DNA of 64,000 bases from an uncultured Rikenellaceae bacterium. Its GTDB lineage: Bacteria > Bacteroidota > Bacteroidia > Bacteroidales > Rikenellaceae. Shown piece after piece: positions 27,008 to 35,870 of this stretch. Position 1 is the stretch's first letter; each line of letters begins with the position of its first letter. The notes below the pieces were generated by a model, which was not told the DNA's origin, searched no databases, and worked only from the letters and a program-made list of their open reading frames with translations. The stretch is taken from contig CALVFI010000001.1 in the NCBI GenBank assembly GCA_944326815.1, positions 144,304-208,303 on the forward strand, written 5' to 3'. The position numbers were made by a program, and so were the translations under genes.

Positions 27008-30000
27008 TTAATTTCTCTCCGCTTCCATTGTCTGGTTTTCCTCCGTATTCTTGCTCAATTCGTTAAGTACGCGCACCGCCTCTTCCGTATTCTTTATATT
27101 TCTAACTGTCAAAGAGAGCTTATTATTGTTCTGACGGAACACAAAATTTTTCTGATGTGTCGTCACATAGCGCAGAATCGACATGAAACGACCACTCTTA
27201 TAATATGCAGCTTCTTGATTAGCAATAAATTGCAATATCATCAATCCATTTTTGATCTTAGCGCGCTCAAAACCAAGACTCATACATATCCAGCGCAGAC
27301 GGACCACATGGAATAATTCGAGGACCGAGGGAGGCAATTCACCGAAACGGTCGACAAGATTAGCGGCGAATTTCTGTAGTGTCGTCTCATCAGTAATATC
27401 ATCCAGCTCGCGATACAGTCGAATCTTCTCCGTACTTTGGCCGACATAACTATCCGGGATAAATGCCTCCGTATCGATCTCTATCTGCGTATCACTGACA
27501 TACGAGCGAGATTGCCCCGAGGAGAGACCCTCCTGGGGCGATTCGACGATACCCTCTGCACGCAACTCATCCATCGCCTCGTTGAGAATCTTCTGATAGG
27601 TCTCAAATCCAATGTCTGCGATAAATCCGCTCTGCTCGGCCCCCAACAGATTTCCGGCGCCACGAATATCGAGGTCCTGCATGGCGATATTGAATCCGGA
27701 ACCAAGATCCGAGAACTCTTCGATGGCCCGCAAGCGTCGCCGAGCGTCGGACGACAACATCTCATCCGGAGGCGAGAGCAGATAACAATAGGCTTTCCGG
27801 TTCGACCGTCCCACACGGCCACGCAGCTGATGCAGATCGCTGAGACCGAAGTTCTGCGCATCATCGATAATGATCGTATTGGCATTCGGAATATCGATAC
27901 CGTTCTCCACGATGGTCGTAGCCACCAATACATCGAACTCGCCGTAGATAAAATCCATAATCAATTTCTCGAGTTCCTGGGCGTTCATCTGACCATGACC
28001 TACTGCCACTTTTACCCCCGGGACAAGCCGTCTGACCATATCGGCGATCTTCTGGATATCCTCCACACGATTGTGCACGAAATAGACCTGTCCGCCACGC
28101 CCCAATTCGAACTCTATAGCCTCCTTGACAATATCTTCATCAAATACGTGCGACTCCGTGGCTACCGGTTGACGATTGGCCGGAGGCGTACTGATCACCG
28201 ACAGGTCGCGCGACCCCATCAACGAGAACTGCAACGTACGCGGAATCGGCGTTGCAGTCAAAGTCAGCGTATCGACGCTCACACTCATCTGCCGCAACTT
28301 CTCCTTACTCGACACCCCAAACTTCTGCTCCTCATCGATAATCAACAGACCGAGGTCCTTGAACTTCACCTCTTTCCCCAGGATCTTGTGCGTTCCGATC
28401 AAGATGTCGATCTTGCCCTCCGCCAGCTCCTGCAACAGCTGCCGGGTCTCTTTGGCACTCTTGACCCGGCTCAGGTGTTCGATCCGCACGGGGAACTCTT
28501 TCAGCCGATCACTGAACGTACGATAGTGCTGCAAGGAAAGGATGGTCGTCGGAACCAATACCGCCACCTGTTTCCCGTCGCACACCGCCTTGAATGCAGC
28601 CCGTACAGCCACCTCGGTCTTTCCGAACCCGACATCGCCACACACCAACCGATCCATCGGTCGAGGACTCTCCATATCCTGCTTCACCGCCTCGATGGCT
28701 TTCTGCTGATCCGGCGTATCTTCATAAATGAACGATGCCTCCAATTCGTGCTGCAGATAGGTATCCGGACCGAATGCATAACCGCCACTGGCCTTGCGCC
28801 GGGCATAAAGAGCGATCAACTCCCGAGCAATATCTTTGACAGCCTTTTTCGTGGCGGCCTTCATTCGCTGCCAGGCTCCGGAACCGAGTTTATAAATTTT
28901 TGGAGGTTCACTATCGCGATCCTTGTAACGCGAAATACGATGCAGGGCATGGACATTCACCAGCAGCACATCGTTGTCCCGATAGACGAGCTTAATGGCC
29001 TCATGCACCTTACCGTTTTCGACCGTCTTCACCAAGCCACCGAATCGGCCCACACCATGGTCGATATGCACCACGTAATCGCCCACCTTGAGCGCATTGA
29101 GTTCGGCGATGGTCAGACTTTCACTCCGGTCGAGCTCCTTATTCAGCCGATAGCGATGGTAACGATCGAAGATCTGATGGTCCGTATAGAGACACACCTT
29201 CATCTCATGACTCACAAATCCCTCATGGAGCGTGAGCGACAGCGGCGAGAACTCCACGTCACGCGCGCCAATGGAGTTGAAGATATTGCGCAGGCGCTCG
29301 ATCTGCGCCTTATTTTCGGAAAGAATATAGGTCCGATAGCCGCGCAACATATTGGCCTGTATATCTTCGGCCAGCAACTCGAACTTCTTATTGAAAGCGG
29401 GCTGCGGCGAGGTATGGAAATCGATCTGACAATCCGGGAGACGTTCTCGCGAGGAGGCATGCAGAAACATCTTGCAATTGGCCGTTTCACGCAAAAAACT
29501 CTTTGCCCCGGTCACCATACGGTCGATCTGGGAGGGTTCCTCCAGATCATTCAGAATTTTGACCCGAATCTCGTTAAAACGTTTAAGGGTGTAATCCAAA
29601 TCCTGAACCCAATAGACAGCGTTTCCGGCAAATTCGGCGAAAGAGACGCGATGGTCTGCGAATGCAGCCCGTTTCAGATCGGGAACGATTTCGGCACACT
29701 GCAACTTCTCGCTCGAGAGTTGCGATGCGATCTCGAACGTACGTATCGACTCAATCTCGTCTCCGAAAAAGTCCAGACGGAAAGGCTTGTTCTCTGCATA
29801 GGAGAAGACATCAAGAATGCCACCCCGAACGGAATATTGGCCCGGTTCATACACGAAATCGACCTTCTGGAACTCGTCGGCCACAAGCGTCTCCTCCAGG
29901 AATGCGATCGATACGTGATCGCCTACGCGTACCGTCGTCGTACTGCGGCGCAACTGCTCCATATCGGCCACCTTCTCCAGCAATGCCTCCGGATAGGTAC

Positions 30001-30364
30001 ACACAACCAACAACTCTCCCGAGAAGTTTTTGACAGCATTCAACGTAGCCGTACGCTGCACAATACCCGATGGATCCTCCTGCCCGTATTGAATCGAACG
30101 TTTATATCCCGTCGGCAGGAACATCACCTGCTCCGAACCGAGCAAAGCATACAAGTCGTTACACAGATAAGCAGCCGCATCCTTATCGTCGGCCACGATA
30201 ATATGAATGCCTCCCTGCCGGTTCGCCACGGCAGCAACCAACAACGAAAAAGCCGACCCTGCCAGTGAATTTAATTCCACGGTGGAACAGCTCTCGTAAC
30301 ATTCACAAACCGCCCTGAAACTCTCTTGTTTCCGAACTAATTCGATGATCGAAGACCGGGACAT
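27008..30364 (-). CDS. mfd: Transcription-repair coupling factor
   Basis: Removes RNA polymerase stalled at DNA lesions and recruits UvrA. 1118 residues: UvrB-like damage module (about 1-330), CarD/RID RNA polymerase-interaction domain (about 418-485, with GDYVVHIDHGVGRF), and a RecG-like SF2 translocase with Walker A GDVGFGKT (576-583), DEEQ box (IIDEEQKFGV, about 675) and the TRG-type segment LGAEQSGFI; the C-terminal D7 TRCF domain spans about 980-1080. It lies 6 nt downstream of the RNase G gene, suggesting co-transcription. Confidence 0.97.
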   Translation of the reverse strand: MSRSSIIELVRKQESFRAVCECYESCSTVELNSLAGSAFSLLVAAVANRQGGIHIIVADDKDAAAYLCNDLYALLGSEQVMFLPTGYKRSIQYGQEDPSGIVQRTATLNAVKNFSGELLVVCTYPEALLEKVADMEQLRRSTTTVRVGDHVSIAFLEETLVADEFQKVDFVYEPGQYSVRGGILDVFSYAENKPFRLDFFGDEIESIRTFEIASQLSSEKLQCAEIVPDLKRAAFADHRVSFAEFAGNAVYWVQDLDYTLKRFNEIRVKILNDLEEPSQIDRMVTGAKSFLRETANCKMFLHASSRERLPDCQIDFHTSPQPAFNKKFELLAEDIQANMLRGYRTYILSENKAQIERLRNIFNSIGARDVEFSPLSLTLHEGFVSHEMKVCLYTDHQIFDRYHRYRLNKELDRSESLTIAELNALKVGDYVVHIDHGVGRFGGLVKTVENGKVHEAIKLVYRDNDVLLVNVHALHRISRYKDRDSEPPKIYKLGSGAWQRMKAATKKAVKDIARELIALYARRKASGGYAFGPDTYLQHELEASFIYEDTPDQQKAIEAVKQDMESPRPMDRLVCGDVGFGKTEVAVRAAFKAVCDGKQVAVLVPTTILSLQHYRTFSDRLKEFPVRIEHLSRVKSAKETRQLLQELAEGKIDILIGTHKILGKEVKFKDLGLLIIDEEQKFGVSSKEKLRQMSVSVDTLTLTATPIPRTLQFSLMGSRDLSVISTPPANRQPVATESHVFDEDIVKEAIEFELGRGGQVYFVHNRVEDIQKIADMVRRLVPGVKVAVGHGQMNAQELEKLIMDFIYGEFDVLVATTIVENGIDIPNANTIIIDDAQNFGLSDLHQLRGRVGRSNRKAYCYLLSPPDEMLSSDARRRLRAIEEFSDLGSGFNIAMQDLDIRGAGNLLGAEQSGFIADIGFETYQKILNEAMDELRAEGIVESPQEGLSSGQSRSYVSDTQIEIDTEAFIPDSYVGQSTEKIRLYRELDDITDETTLQKFAANLVDRFGELPPSVLELFHVVRLRWICMSLGFERAKIKNGLMILQFIANQEAAYYKSGRFMSILRYVTTHQKNFVFRQNNNKLSLTVRNIKNTEEAVRVLNELSKNTEENQTMEAERN

Positions 30365-30370
30365 CGCACT

Positions 30371-31915
30371 TTATATCAGTTCACTGCCCTCGCGATCGAA
30401 AAAAGTCACCTCGATGAATCCTTTCGACTGATCGGGCATGATTTCTATACGACATTTATACTTCCAATTCCAGCGATGCCGAATCGAGAAGAGCCCTTTC
30501 GTCAGATAGGCTGCCAGAATCGGATTCACATGGATTCGGATATATTTCACGCCTCTGTCCAACGTGAAATACGAGATCTGATTCTCGATCTGCTGGTCGA
30601 GCAGAAGGGTCGGAGCAATCGTACCGGTTCCGCCACAGGTGGGGCACACCTCTGTCGCGGTCTGAATCGCCTCGGGCCGCACCCGTTGCCGGGTAATCTG
30701 CATCAGACCGAATTTCGAGAGCGGCAACACGGTATGTTTGGCACGATCACCGGCCATCAGTTGCTGCATCGTCTCGTACAGTTTCTGCCTATTCTCGCTC
30801 TTATGAAGATCTATGAAATCCACCACGATAATACCGCCCATATCACGCAGGCGCAACTGCCGAGCCAACTCCTCCGCCGCGGCAAGATTCACCTCCATGG
30901 CCGTCTGCTCCTGATCGTCGGCCACTTTAGCCCGATTTCCGCTATTGACATCCACCACATGCAATGCCTCGGTATGCTCGATAATCAGATAGGCCCCCTT
31001 CCGTAAAGAGACATATTTGGCAAACAGTCCCTTGATCTGTTTGGAAATATCGAAATTGTCGAAAATAGGGACATTGCCCTTGTATAGCTTGACGATCTTC
31101 TCTTTCTCCGGAGCGATCGTTTTAATATACTCCTTAATCTCTTCGAATAGCTTGGCATCATCCACATGAATGGCGCTGAACGAACCATTCAGCAAATCAC
31201 GGATAATGGCCGTCGCCCGATTCATCTCATTAAACAGCAATGCCGGAGGATCCTGGGTCTTGATCTTGGTCAGCGCAGCCTCCCATTTCCCAATCAACGC
31301 CTTGATATCAGCCTCAATATCTGCATCCTGTTTACCAACAGCCGCCGTACGGATAATCACTCCATAATTTTTCAGCAGCACGGCATCCACAATTTTCTTG
31401 AGCCGTTTGCGCTCCTCGCTCGAACGAATCTTTTGCGAAATAGAAACTTTGTTGGAGAACGGTATCAAAACCACATGCCGCCCTGCCAACGAGATGTCCG
31501 AGGTCAACCGCGGACCCTTCGTAGAGATCGCCTCTTTGGCTATCTGAACCAAAATAGGCTGCCCCGTGGCGATCACATTCGACAACTTCCCCGTTTTGCC
31601 AATGGCGGGTTCGAATTTAAGATTCTCGAATTTAGGCGCCCGCTTGTTGGCAGCCAATTTTGCCACTAACTTGTGAAGCGTAGGGAATTGCGGCCCCAAA
31701 TCGAGATAATGGATAAACGCGTCCTTCTCATAACCGATATTAACGAACGCGGCATTCAGTCCCGGCATAATCTTACGCACCTTGCCAAGATAAATATCAC
31801 CCACTGCAAATCCCGTCTTGCATTGCTCTTTGTTGAGTTCCACCAACCGCTTATCCTCCAGCAAAGCTATGCTAATCTCGTTAGACGCTACGTTTATTAC
31901 CAGTTCCTTATTCAT
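30371..31915 (-). CDS. rng: Ribonuclease E/G family protein (RNase G)
   Basis: Endoribonuclease for rRNA and mRNA processing. 514 residues, RNase G size, with no long C-terminal degradosome scaffold. An S1 RNA-binding domain occupies about 35-125 (VGDIYLGKVRKIMPGLNAAFVNIG), and the DNase I-like catalytic region includes HVVDVNSGNRAK and GGIIVVDFIDLHK with the metal-binding Asp residues. The zinc-link CPTCGGTG near residue 440 is intact, supporting the usual tetramer. mfd follows after 6 nt. The 30-residue basic-protein gene lies upstream beyond a stem-loop. Confidence 0.94.
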   Translation of the reverse strand: MNKELVINVASNEISIALLEDKRLVELNKEQCKTGFAVGDIYLGKVRKIMPGLNAAFVNIGYEKDAFIHYLDLGPQFPTLHKLVAKLAANKRAPKFENLKFEPAIGKTGKLSNVIATGQPILVQIAKEAISTKGPRLTSDISLAGRHVVLIPFSNKVSISQKIRSSEERKRLKKIVDAVLLKNYGVIIRTAAVGKQDADIEADIKALIGKWEAALTKIKTQDPPALLFNEMNRATAIIRDLLNGSFSAIHVDDAKLFEEIKEYIKTIAPEKEKIVKLYKGNVPIFDNFDISKQIKGLFAKYVSLRKGAYLIIEHTEALHVVDVNSGNRAKVADDQEQTAMEVNLAAAEELARQLRLRDMGGIIVVDFIDLHKSENRQKLYETMQQLMAGDRAKHTVLPLSKFGLMQITRQRVRPEAIQTATEVCPTCGGTGTIAPTLLLDQQIENQISYFTLDRGVKYIRIHVNPILAAYLTKGLFSIRHRWNWKYKCRIEIMPDQSKGFIEVTFFDREGSELI

Positions 31916-31947
31916 CTATAAATATGGATATAACAACTTAAATGTAA

Positions 31948-31982
31948 TAAACCTAAAGAACTTTTGCGGCTCTTTAGGTTTA
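31948..31982 (-). terminator. Stem-loop between the COX24-like gene and rng
   Basis: Twelve-base-pair stem TAAACCTAAAGA/TCTTTAGGTTTA with an 11-base loop. On the minus strand T-rich sequence follows (TTACATTTAAG), so partial termination before rng is likely. The same CCTAAA core appears in the stem near 9500. Confidence 0.55.
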
Positions 31983-32011
31983 TCACTTGCATTACACGCA
32001 TAAAAAAGCTA

Positions 32012-32104
32012 CTACTTTTTCTTTTTATGTCTGTTCTTACGCAGACGTTTTTTGCGCTTGTGAGTAGCCATCTTATGCCCTTTTCTTTTCTTACCGCTTG
32101 GCAT
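32012..32104 (-). CDS. Tiny basic protein, AURKAIP1/COX24-like (candidate ribosomal protein)
   Basis: Thirty residues, starting MPSGKKRKGHKMATHKRKK and ending RLRKNRHKKKK; more than half Lys/Arg. The pattern KMATHKRKKRLRKNRHK matches the small COX24/AURKAIP1-type family found across Bacteroidota, whose eukaryotic relatives include the mitochondrial ribosomal protein mS38. That suggests a ribosomal protein binding rRNA, which is inference from the family. It lies 30 nt after HU on the same strand, ahead of RNase G. It is too short for most gene finders but the sequence, context and in-frame stop make it a convincing gene. Confidence 0.85.
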   Translation of the reverse strand: MPSGKKRKGHKMATHKRKKRLRKNRHKKKK

Positions 32105-32134
32105 AACATTTCAAGTTTTAAAGATTAATGAAAA

Positions 32135-32416
32135 TTACTTAGCGCTCTTCACCTTCGCTGCAAAACTTTTTGCGGGTTTAAAAGCAGGGATGTTATGAGC
32201 GGGAATCGTAATCGTAGTATTCTTTGAAATATTGCGGGCAACCTTTTTAGCTCTTTTCTTAATAATAAAGCTTCCGAAACCACGCAAATATACATTATTT
32301 TTAGCAATCATCGAATTCTTGACGCTTTCCATGAAAGCCTCAACGATCTGCTGCACTTGTGCTTTCTCGACACCGGTGCTTTTCGAAATCTCATTTACAA
32401 TATCAGCCTTTGTCAT
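32135..32416 (-). CDS. HU-family DNA-binding protein
   Basis: 93 residues, the size of a classic HU/IHF subunit. MTKADIVNEISKSTGVEKAQ is the dimerisation helix region, VYLRGFGSFIIKKRAKKVARN is the HU/IHF signature, and NIPAFKPAKSFAAKVK ends the C-terminal arm. Binds and bends DNA as a dimer. A promoter with both -33 and -7 boxes lies upstream; the 30-residue basic protein gene follows at 30 nt and probably shares the transcript. HU versus IHF subunit cannot be settled by eye. Confidence 0.93.
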   Translation of the reverse strand: MTKADIVNEISKSTGVEKAQVQQIVEAFMESVKNSMIAKNNVYLRGFGSFIIKKRAKKVARNISKNTTITIPAHNIPAFKPAKSFAAKVKSAK

Positions 32417-32458
32417 ATCCGTAAAAGTTTAGTTTGTTAATTCACAGTTCGGGGACTG

Positions 32459-32489
32459 CAAATATACATTTTATTTAATTAATTCACAA
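32459..32489 (-). promoter_or_regulatory. Promoter for HU
   Basis: Minus-strand TATATTTG (32466-32459) with TTG at 32489-32487, separated by 20 nt. It matches TTTG-N19-TAnnTTTG well and lies 42 nt before the HU ATG. Confidence 0.65.
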
Positions 32490-32724
32490 CAGATAGCGTT
32501 TTTTTTATTCCCGAAACATTCTTTCTGCTGTTCATGCTGCGGTAAGTACTGTTGAATAAGGAACATAGCAAAAACCAGCCCAAAATCACCTTAAAACAAA
32601 ATATTTTTTCAACCCATTAAGCAACAACTCATTATACATGCAATAATTTCGCTTGAAACACGTTTATTTTACAAACTAAAAGGCAACTTCTTTCCGGTCG
32701 AAACACGATTGCCCGTATTTTGCA

Positions 32725-32755
32725 TTGGAAGTCCGGCACCTAATGTGTAATTTTG
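32725..32755 (+). promoter_or_regulatory. Promoter for porX
   Basis: TTG at 32725-32727 and TAATTTTG at 32748-32755, 20 nt apart. The porX ATG is 22 nt downstream. Confidence 0.65.
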
Positions 32756-32777
32756 TATTGATTAAGAAATAAATTGT

Positions 32778-34334
32778 ATGAACGGAGCAAAAATCCTTTG
32801 GGTCGACGATGAAATCGAACTACTCAAACCGCATATCCTCTTTTTACGAGGGAAGGGTTATGACGTAGAATCCTGCAATAACGGTTACGATGCCATCGAA
32901 ATGGCCAAATCCACCCCTTACGATCTGATCATTCTCGACGAGATGATGCCGGGCATGACCGGTCTGGAGACCCTGCCCCACATCAAAGAGATACGTCCCA
33001 CCACTCCGGTTATCATGGTGACTAAAAGCGAAGAGGAGAACATCATGGACAAAGCCATCGGATCGAAAATCGCCGACTATATTATCAAGCCGGTCAATCC
33101 AAACCAGGTGCTTCTGTCGATCAAGAAAAACGTCCACTCCCAACAGCTGGTCACCGAACAGACGACCGCCGACTACCGGGCCGAATTCGGACGCATCTCT
33201 TCCCTGCTTTCCGAAGCCCGGACTTTCGCCGACTGGTGCAGCATCTACCGCAAGTTGGTCAACTGGGAAATCGAACTCACCGACTCCACAGACGAAGGAA
33301 TCAAGGAGATTCTCTATTACCAGAAAAACGAAGCCAACAACGAATACGCCAAATTCGTCCGGAAAAAGTATCTTGATTGGATCAATCGGAAGGATACCGA
33401 TACCCCAGTCATGTCGCATACACTCATGCGTACGAATATCTTCCCTGTAGCCGACACCCACCCGAAAACGACCCTGCTTCTGATCGACAACTTCCGTTAC
33501 GACCAATGGCGGAGCATCAGCAGTCTGCTGCGAGGCTGGTATGACGTGGATAAGGAAGATTTCTACTGCGCCATTCTGCCTACCGCCACCCAATATGCCC
33601 GAAATGCCATATTCGCGGGGCTAATGCCGCTGGCCATCGACAAACTGATGCCCAACCAATGGCTCAACGACAACGAAGAGGGAGGCAAAAATCAATATGA
33701 GGAGGACTTCCTGCGGCGTCAGCTCCAGAGTAACGGTAAAAATTATAAAACGACGTTCGACAAGTTGGTTCGTCCGGAGGCGGGAAGAAAACTGATCGAT
33801 AACATTCAGAAGATCTATGATGCCGACTTTTCGGTCATCGTATACAATTTCCTCGACATACTCTCTCATGCCCGTACCGAGACGGAGATTATCCGCGAAT
33901 TGACCGAAGACGAAGCTGCTTTTCGTTCGCTCACGCGCTCCTGGTTCGAACACTCCGATCTATTCACGCTTCTGAAACTCCTCTCGGAACATGGACACAC
34001 GGTCATCATCACCTCCGACCACGGCACGATTCGCGTAGACAACCCCATAAAAGTGGTGGGCGACCGGGAAACATCGCCCAACTTACGCTACAAAACAGGA
34101 CGCAACCTCAACTACAACGCCAAAGAGATGTTCGTCATCTCCAAACCGGAGGAGGCCCAACTGCCTCAAAGCAACATCACGTCCACTTATGTTTTCGCTT
34201 ATAATCGCGACTTTTTCGTCTATCCGAACAACTCTAACCAATTCGTCCGCTACTATCGGAATACTTTCCAGCATGGCGGGATCTCGATGGAGGAGATGAT
34301 GGTCCCCTATATCGTTCTTCATCCCAAGAACTAA
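32778..34334 (+). CDS. porX: PorX, response regulator fused to a PglZ-type phosphodiesterase
   Basis: 518 residues. An N-terminal CheY-like receiver (about 1-122) has the phospho-acceptor D54 in LIILDEMMPGMTG, acidic D10/D11 and K103-region KSEEEN/IIKPVNP; after a helical linker comes an alkaline-phosphatase/PglZ domain (about 205-515) with TLLLIDNFRYDQW and TSDHGTIRV metal-site motifs. PorX regulates type IX secretion in Porphyromonas and related bacteria, with PorY as a cognate kinase and SigP as a partner; these are not in this window. Own promoter upstream, tsaE follows after 110 nt with its own promoter. Confidence 0.92.
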   Translation: MNGAKILWVDDEIELLKPHILFLRGKGYDVESCNNGYDAIEMAKSTPYDLIILDEMMPGMTGLETLPHIKEIRPTTPVIMVTKSEEENIMDKAIGSKIADYIIKPVNPNQVLLSIKKNVHSQQLVTEQTTADYRAEFGRISSLLSEARTFADWCSIYRKLVNWEIELTDSTDEGIKEILYYQKNEANNEYAKFVRKKYLDWINRKDTDTPVMSHTLMRTNIFPVADTHPKTTLLLIDNFRYDQWRSISSLLRGWYDVDKEDFYCAILPTATQYARNAIFAGLMPLAIDKLMPNQWLNDNEEGGKNQYEEDFLRRQLQSNGKNYKTTFDKLVRPEAGRKLIDNIQKIYDADFSVIVYNFLDILSHARTETEIIRELTEDEAAFRSLTRSWFEHSDLFTLLKLLSEHGHTVIITSDHGTIRVDNPIKVVGDRETSPNLRYKTGRNLNYNAKEMFVISKPEEAQLPQSNITSTYVFAYNRDFFVYPNNSNQFVRYYRNTFQHGGISMEEMMVPYIVLHPKN

Positions 34335-34409
34335 CCAAAACCCCTCCCGGAGAAAGGAGTCGGTGCTTATAGTTTTCTCGGAACTTTTTCGCCAATGAAA
34401 AGTTTCGCG

Positions 34410-34417
34410 TATATTTG
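34410..34417 (+). promoter_or_regulatory. -7 element upstream of tsaE
   Basis: TATATTTG fits TAnnTTTG, 27 nt before the tsaE ATG. A T-rich TTTTTC stretch lies about 20 nt upstream as a weak -33 candidate. Confidence 0.55.
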
Positions 34418-34444
34418 TAGCCGATAAAAGGCATATATCACAAC

Positions 34445-34867
34445 ATGACACAAATAGAAGTAGACGGATTAGGCGATCTGCCTGACGCGGCGGAAAAGAT
34501 CATCGAACGACTCGTTTCCCACCGGATTGTGGCTTTCTATGGACCGATGGGAGCAGGCAAGACAACCCTTATTCGAGAGATCTGCAATCAGTTGGGAGTT
34601 CAAGACAACGTCACCAGTCCCACTTTCGCCCTGATCAACCAATATCGGACCGAAGAGGGAACCCGTATCAACCATTTTGATTTTTATCGTATCAACAAGT
34701 TGGAGGAGGCCTATGACTTGGGATATGAGGAGTACTTCGACAGCGACGATCTATGCCTGATCGAATGGCCCGAAAAGATCGAGGAGCTGCTCCCGGAGGA
34801 CACATTAAAAGTGATGATTGAGGTCGACCCCGATCACGATGACAGACGGCTGATTACGGTCGGCTGA
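34445..34867 (+). CDS. tsaE: tRNA threonylcarbamoyladenosine ATPase subunit TsaE
   Basis: ATPase of the TsaBDE complex that makes t6A at position 37 of ANN-decoding tRNAs. 140 residues with Walker A GPMGAGKT (33-40), TSPTFALINQY and HFDFYRI, and the LIEWPEKIEELLPE C-terminal signature. TsaB and TsaD are not here. The gene follows porX and ends in its own terminator, so it is probably monocistronic or partly read from porX. Confidence 0.94.
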   Translation: MTQIEVDGLGDLPDAAEKIIERLVSHRIVAFYGPMGAGKTTLIREICNQLGVQDNVTSPTFALINQYRTEEGTRINHFDFYRINKLEEAYDLGYEEYFDSDDLCLIEWPEKIEELLPEDTLKVMIEVDPDHDDRRLITVG

Positions 34868-34897
34868 GAGCTATCGGCCGAACCCCTCATAAACCAC

Positions 34898-34935
34898 AAA
34901 GGAGATTCCATGCGACACATGGGATCTCCTTTTTT
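34898..34935 (+). terminator. Intrinsic terminator after tsaE
   Basis: Imperfect stem AAAGGAGATTCCATG with CATGGGATCTCCTTT (one bulged base), loop CGACA, then a run of T residues at 34930-34935. It could also act for the convergent EEP gene. Confidence 0.75.
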
Positions 34936-34996
34936 ACTCTGTACACACCATTCACACTCGATGACGCATAAAAGCGCCACCCTGGTTCTTATCCGC

Positions 34997-35845
34997 TCAC
35001 CACTTGAACGTTGCTATAATGGGATAATGGTCCGAAATGAACGGACAACCATACCCTTTCGTTATAGTCTGGAACTCCACCGGAGAGGCTTTCTGATAGA
35101 AGATATAATCGAGGATAATGTTCGACGGAGCATTTCCCCAACCATTGAAAGTGCCATGACGATCCGTTACCGGAGCTTTATCCCGTGCAGAACCGAATTT
35201 TTTGAACAATGGAACAAGTACGGGATCGTCCGGATTCGCATTGAAATCACCGGTCAGAAAGGCCATATTGCGTCCGGCAATCGCCTTTATTTTAGCCACC
35301 AGCAATAATGCCCCCTCTTTACGGGCAACTGGTCCCATATGATCCAAATGCGTATTGAACAGATAGACAGTCTTGCCCGACTGCCGCTCTTTCAAGCCAA
35401 TCCAAGTACACATTCGATTGCAGGCGCCATCCCAACCGCGAGAAACTTCATCCGGCGTCTCGCTGAGCCAGAAATGACCGCTATCGGCCAGTTCGAAACG
35501 ATCAAGCCGATAGAACACCGACATCTGTTCCCCCTCACGTTTCCCATCATCACGGCCCAGTCCCACTTTACCATACTCCGTCAGGCGTTCCGTCAAATAA
35601 TCGGACTGCTCTGCCAATACCTCCTGCATTCCGATCAGATCTGGCTTCTGGTCACGGATCATCGCCACACACGGCACCTTCCGATAGTTCCAGCCATTCG
35701 CCCCATCTTCCGGCACACCGCTCTGACGGATATTGAATGACATCACCTTCAACGTCTCTTCATCCGGAGCCTGTTGCGCATCCACTGCAGCGGCATAAGA
35801 CAATCCTGCTACTGCTGCCAGCAGGGTTACCATCAATTTCTTCAT
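34997..35845 (-). CDS. Exported endonuclease/exonuclease/phosphatase-family protein
   Basis: 282 residues from ATG at 35845 (an earlier start at 35884 would overlap the preceding S9 gene). Signal peptide MKKLMVTLLAAVAGLSYAAA, then an EEP fold: VMSFNIRQSG, IGMQEVLAEQ with catalytic Glu, LFNTHLDHMG, FLTGDFNANPDDP and the final SDHYPII with catalytic Asp-His. This superfamily includes DNases, sphingomyelinases and sugar/inositol phosphatases, and the substrate cannot be told from sequence. It begins 25 nt after the S9 peptidase gene ends, so both exported hydrolases are probably made together. Confidence 0.86.
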   Translation of the reverse strand: MKKLMVTLLAAVAGLSYAAAVDAQQAPDEETLKVMSFNIRQSGVPEDGANGWNYRKVPCVAMIRDQKPDLIGMQEVLAEQSDYLTERLTEYGKVGLGRDDGKREGEQMSVFYRLDRFELADSGHFWLSETPDEVSRGWDGACNRMCTWIGLKERQSGKTVYLFNTHLDHMGPVARKEGALLLVAKIKAIAGRNMAFLTGDFNANPDDPVLVPLFKKFGSARDKAPVTDRHGTFNGWGNAPSNIILDYIFYQKASPVEFQTITKGYGCPFISDHYPIIATFKW

Positions 35846-35870
35846 AATGCTATAGGTTTTAAAATCTTCA

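Larger units (their letters stand above)
32417..32777. other. Divergent intergenic region between HU and porX
   Basis: AT-rich 361-bp stretch without an ORF I would support. It holds the HU promoter near its left end and the porX promoter near its right end. The middle (about 32500-32700) is A/T-rich with no repeat, tRNA or riboswitch that I recognise. Confidence 0.6.

Noticed and set aside
27437..30268. 943-codon open frame on the plus strand opposite mfd
   Set aside because: It is an antisense shadow of a strongly coding gene; the translation has no family features and mfd motifs on the other strand are complete.
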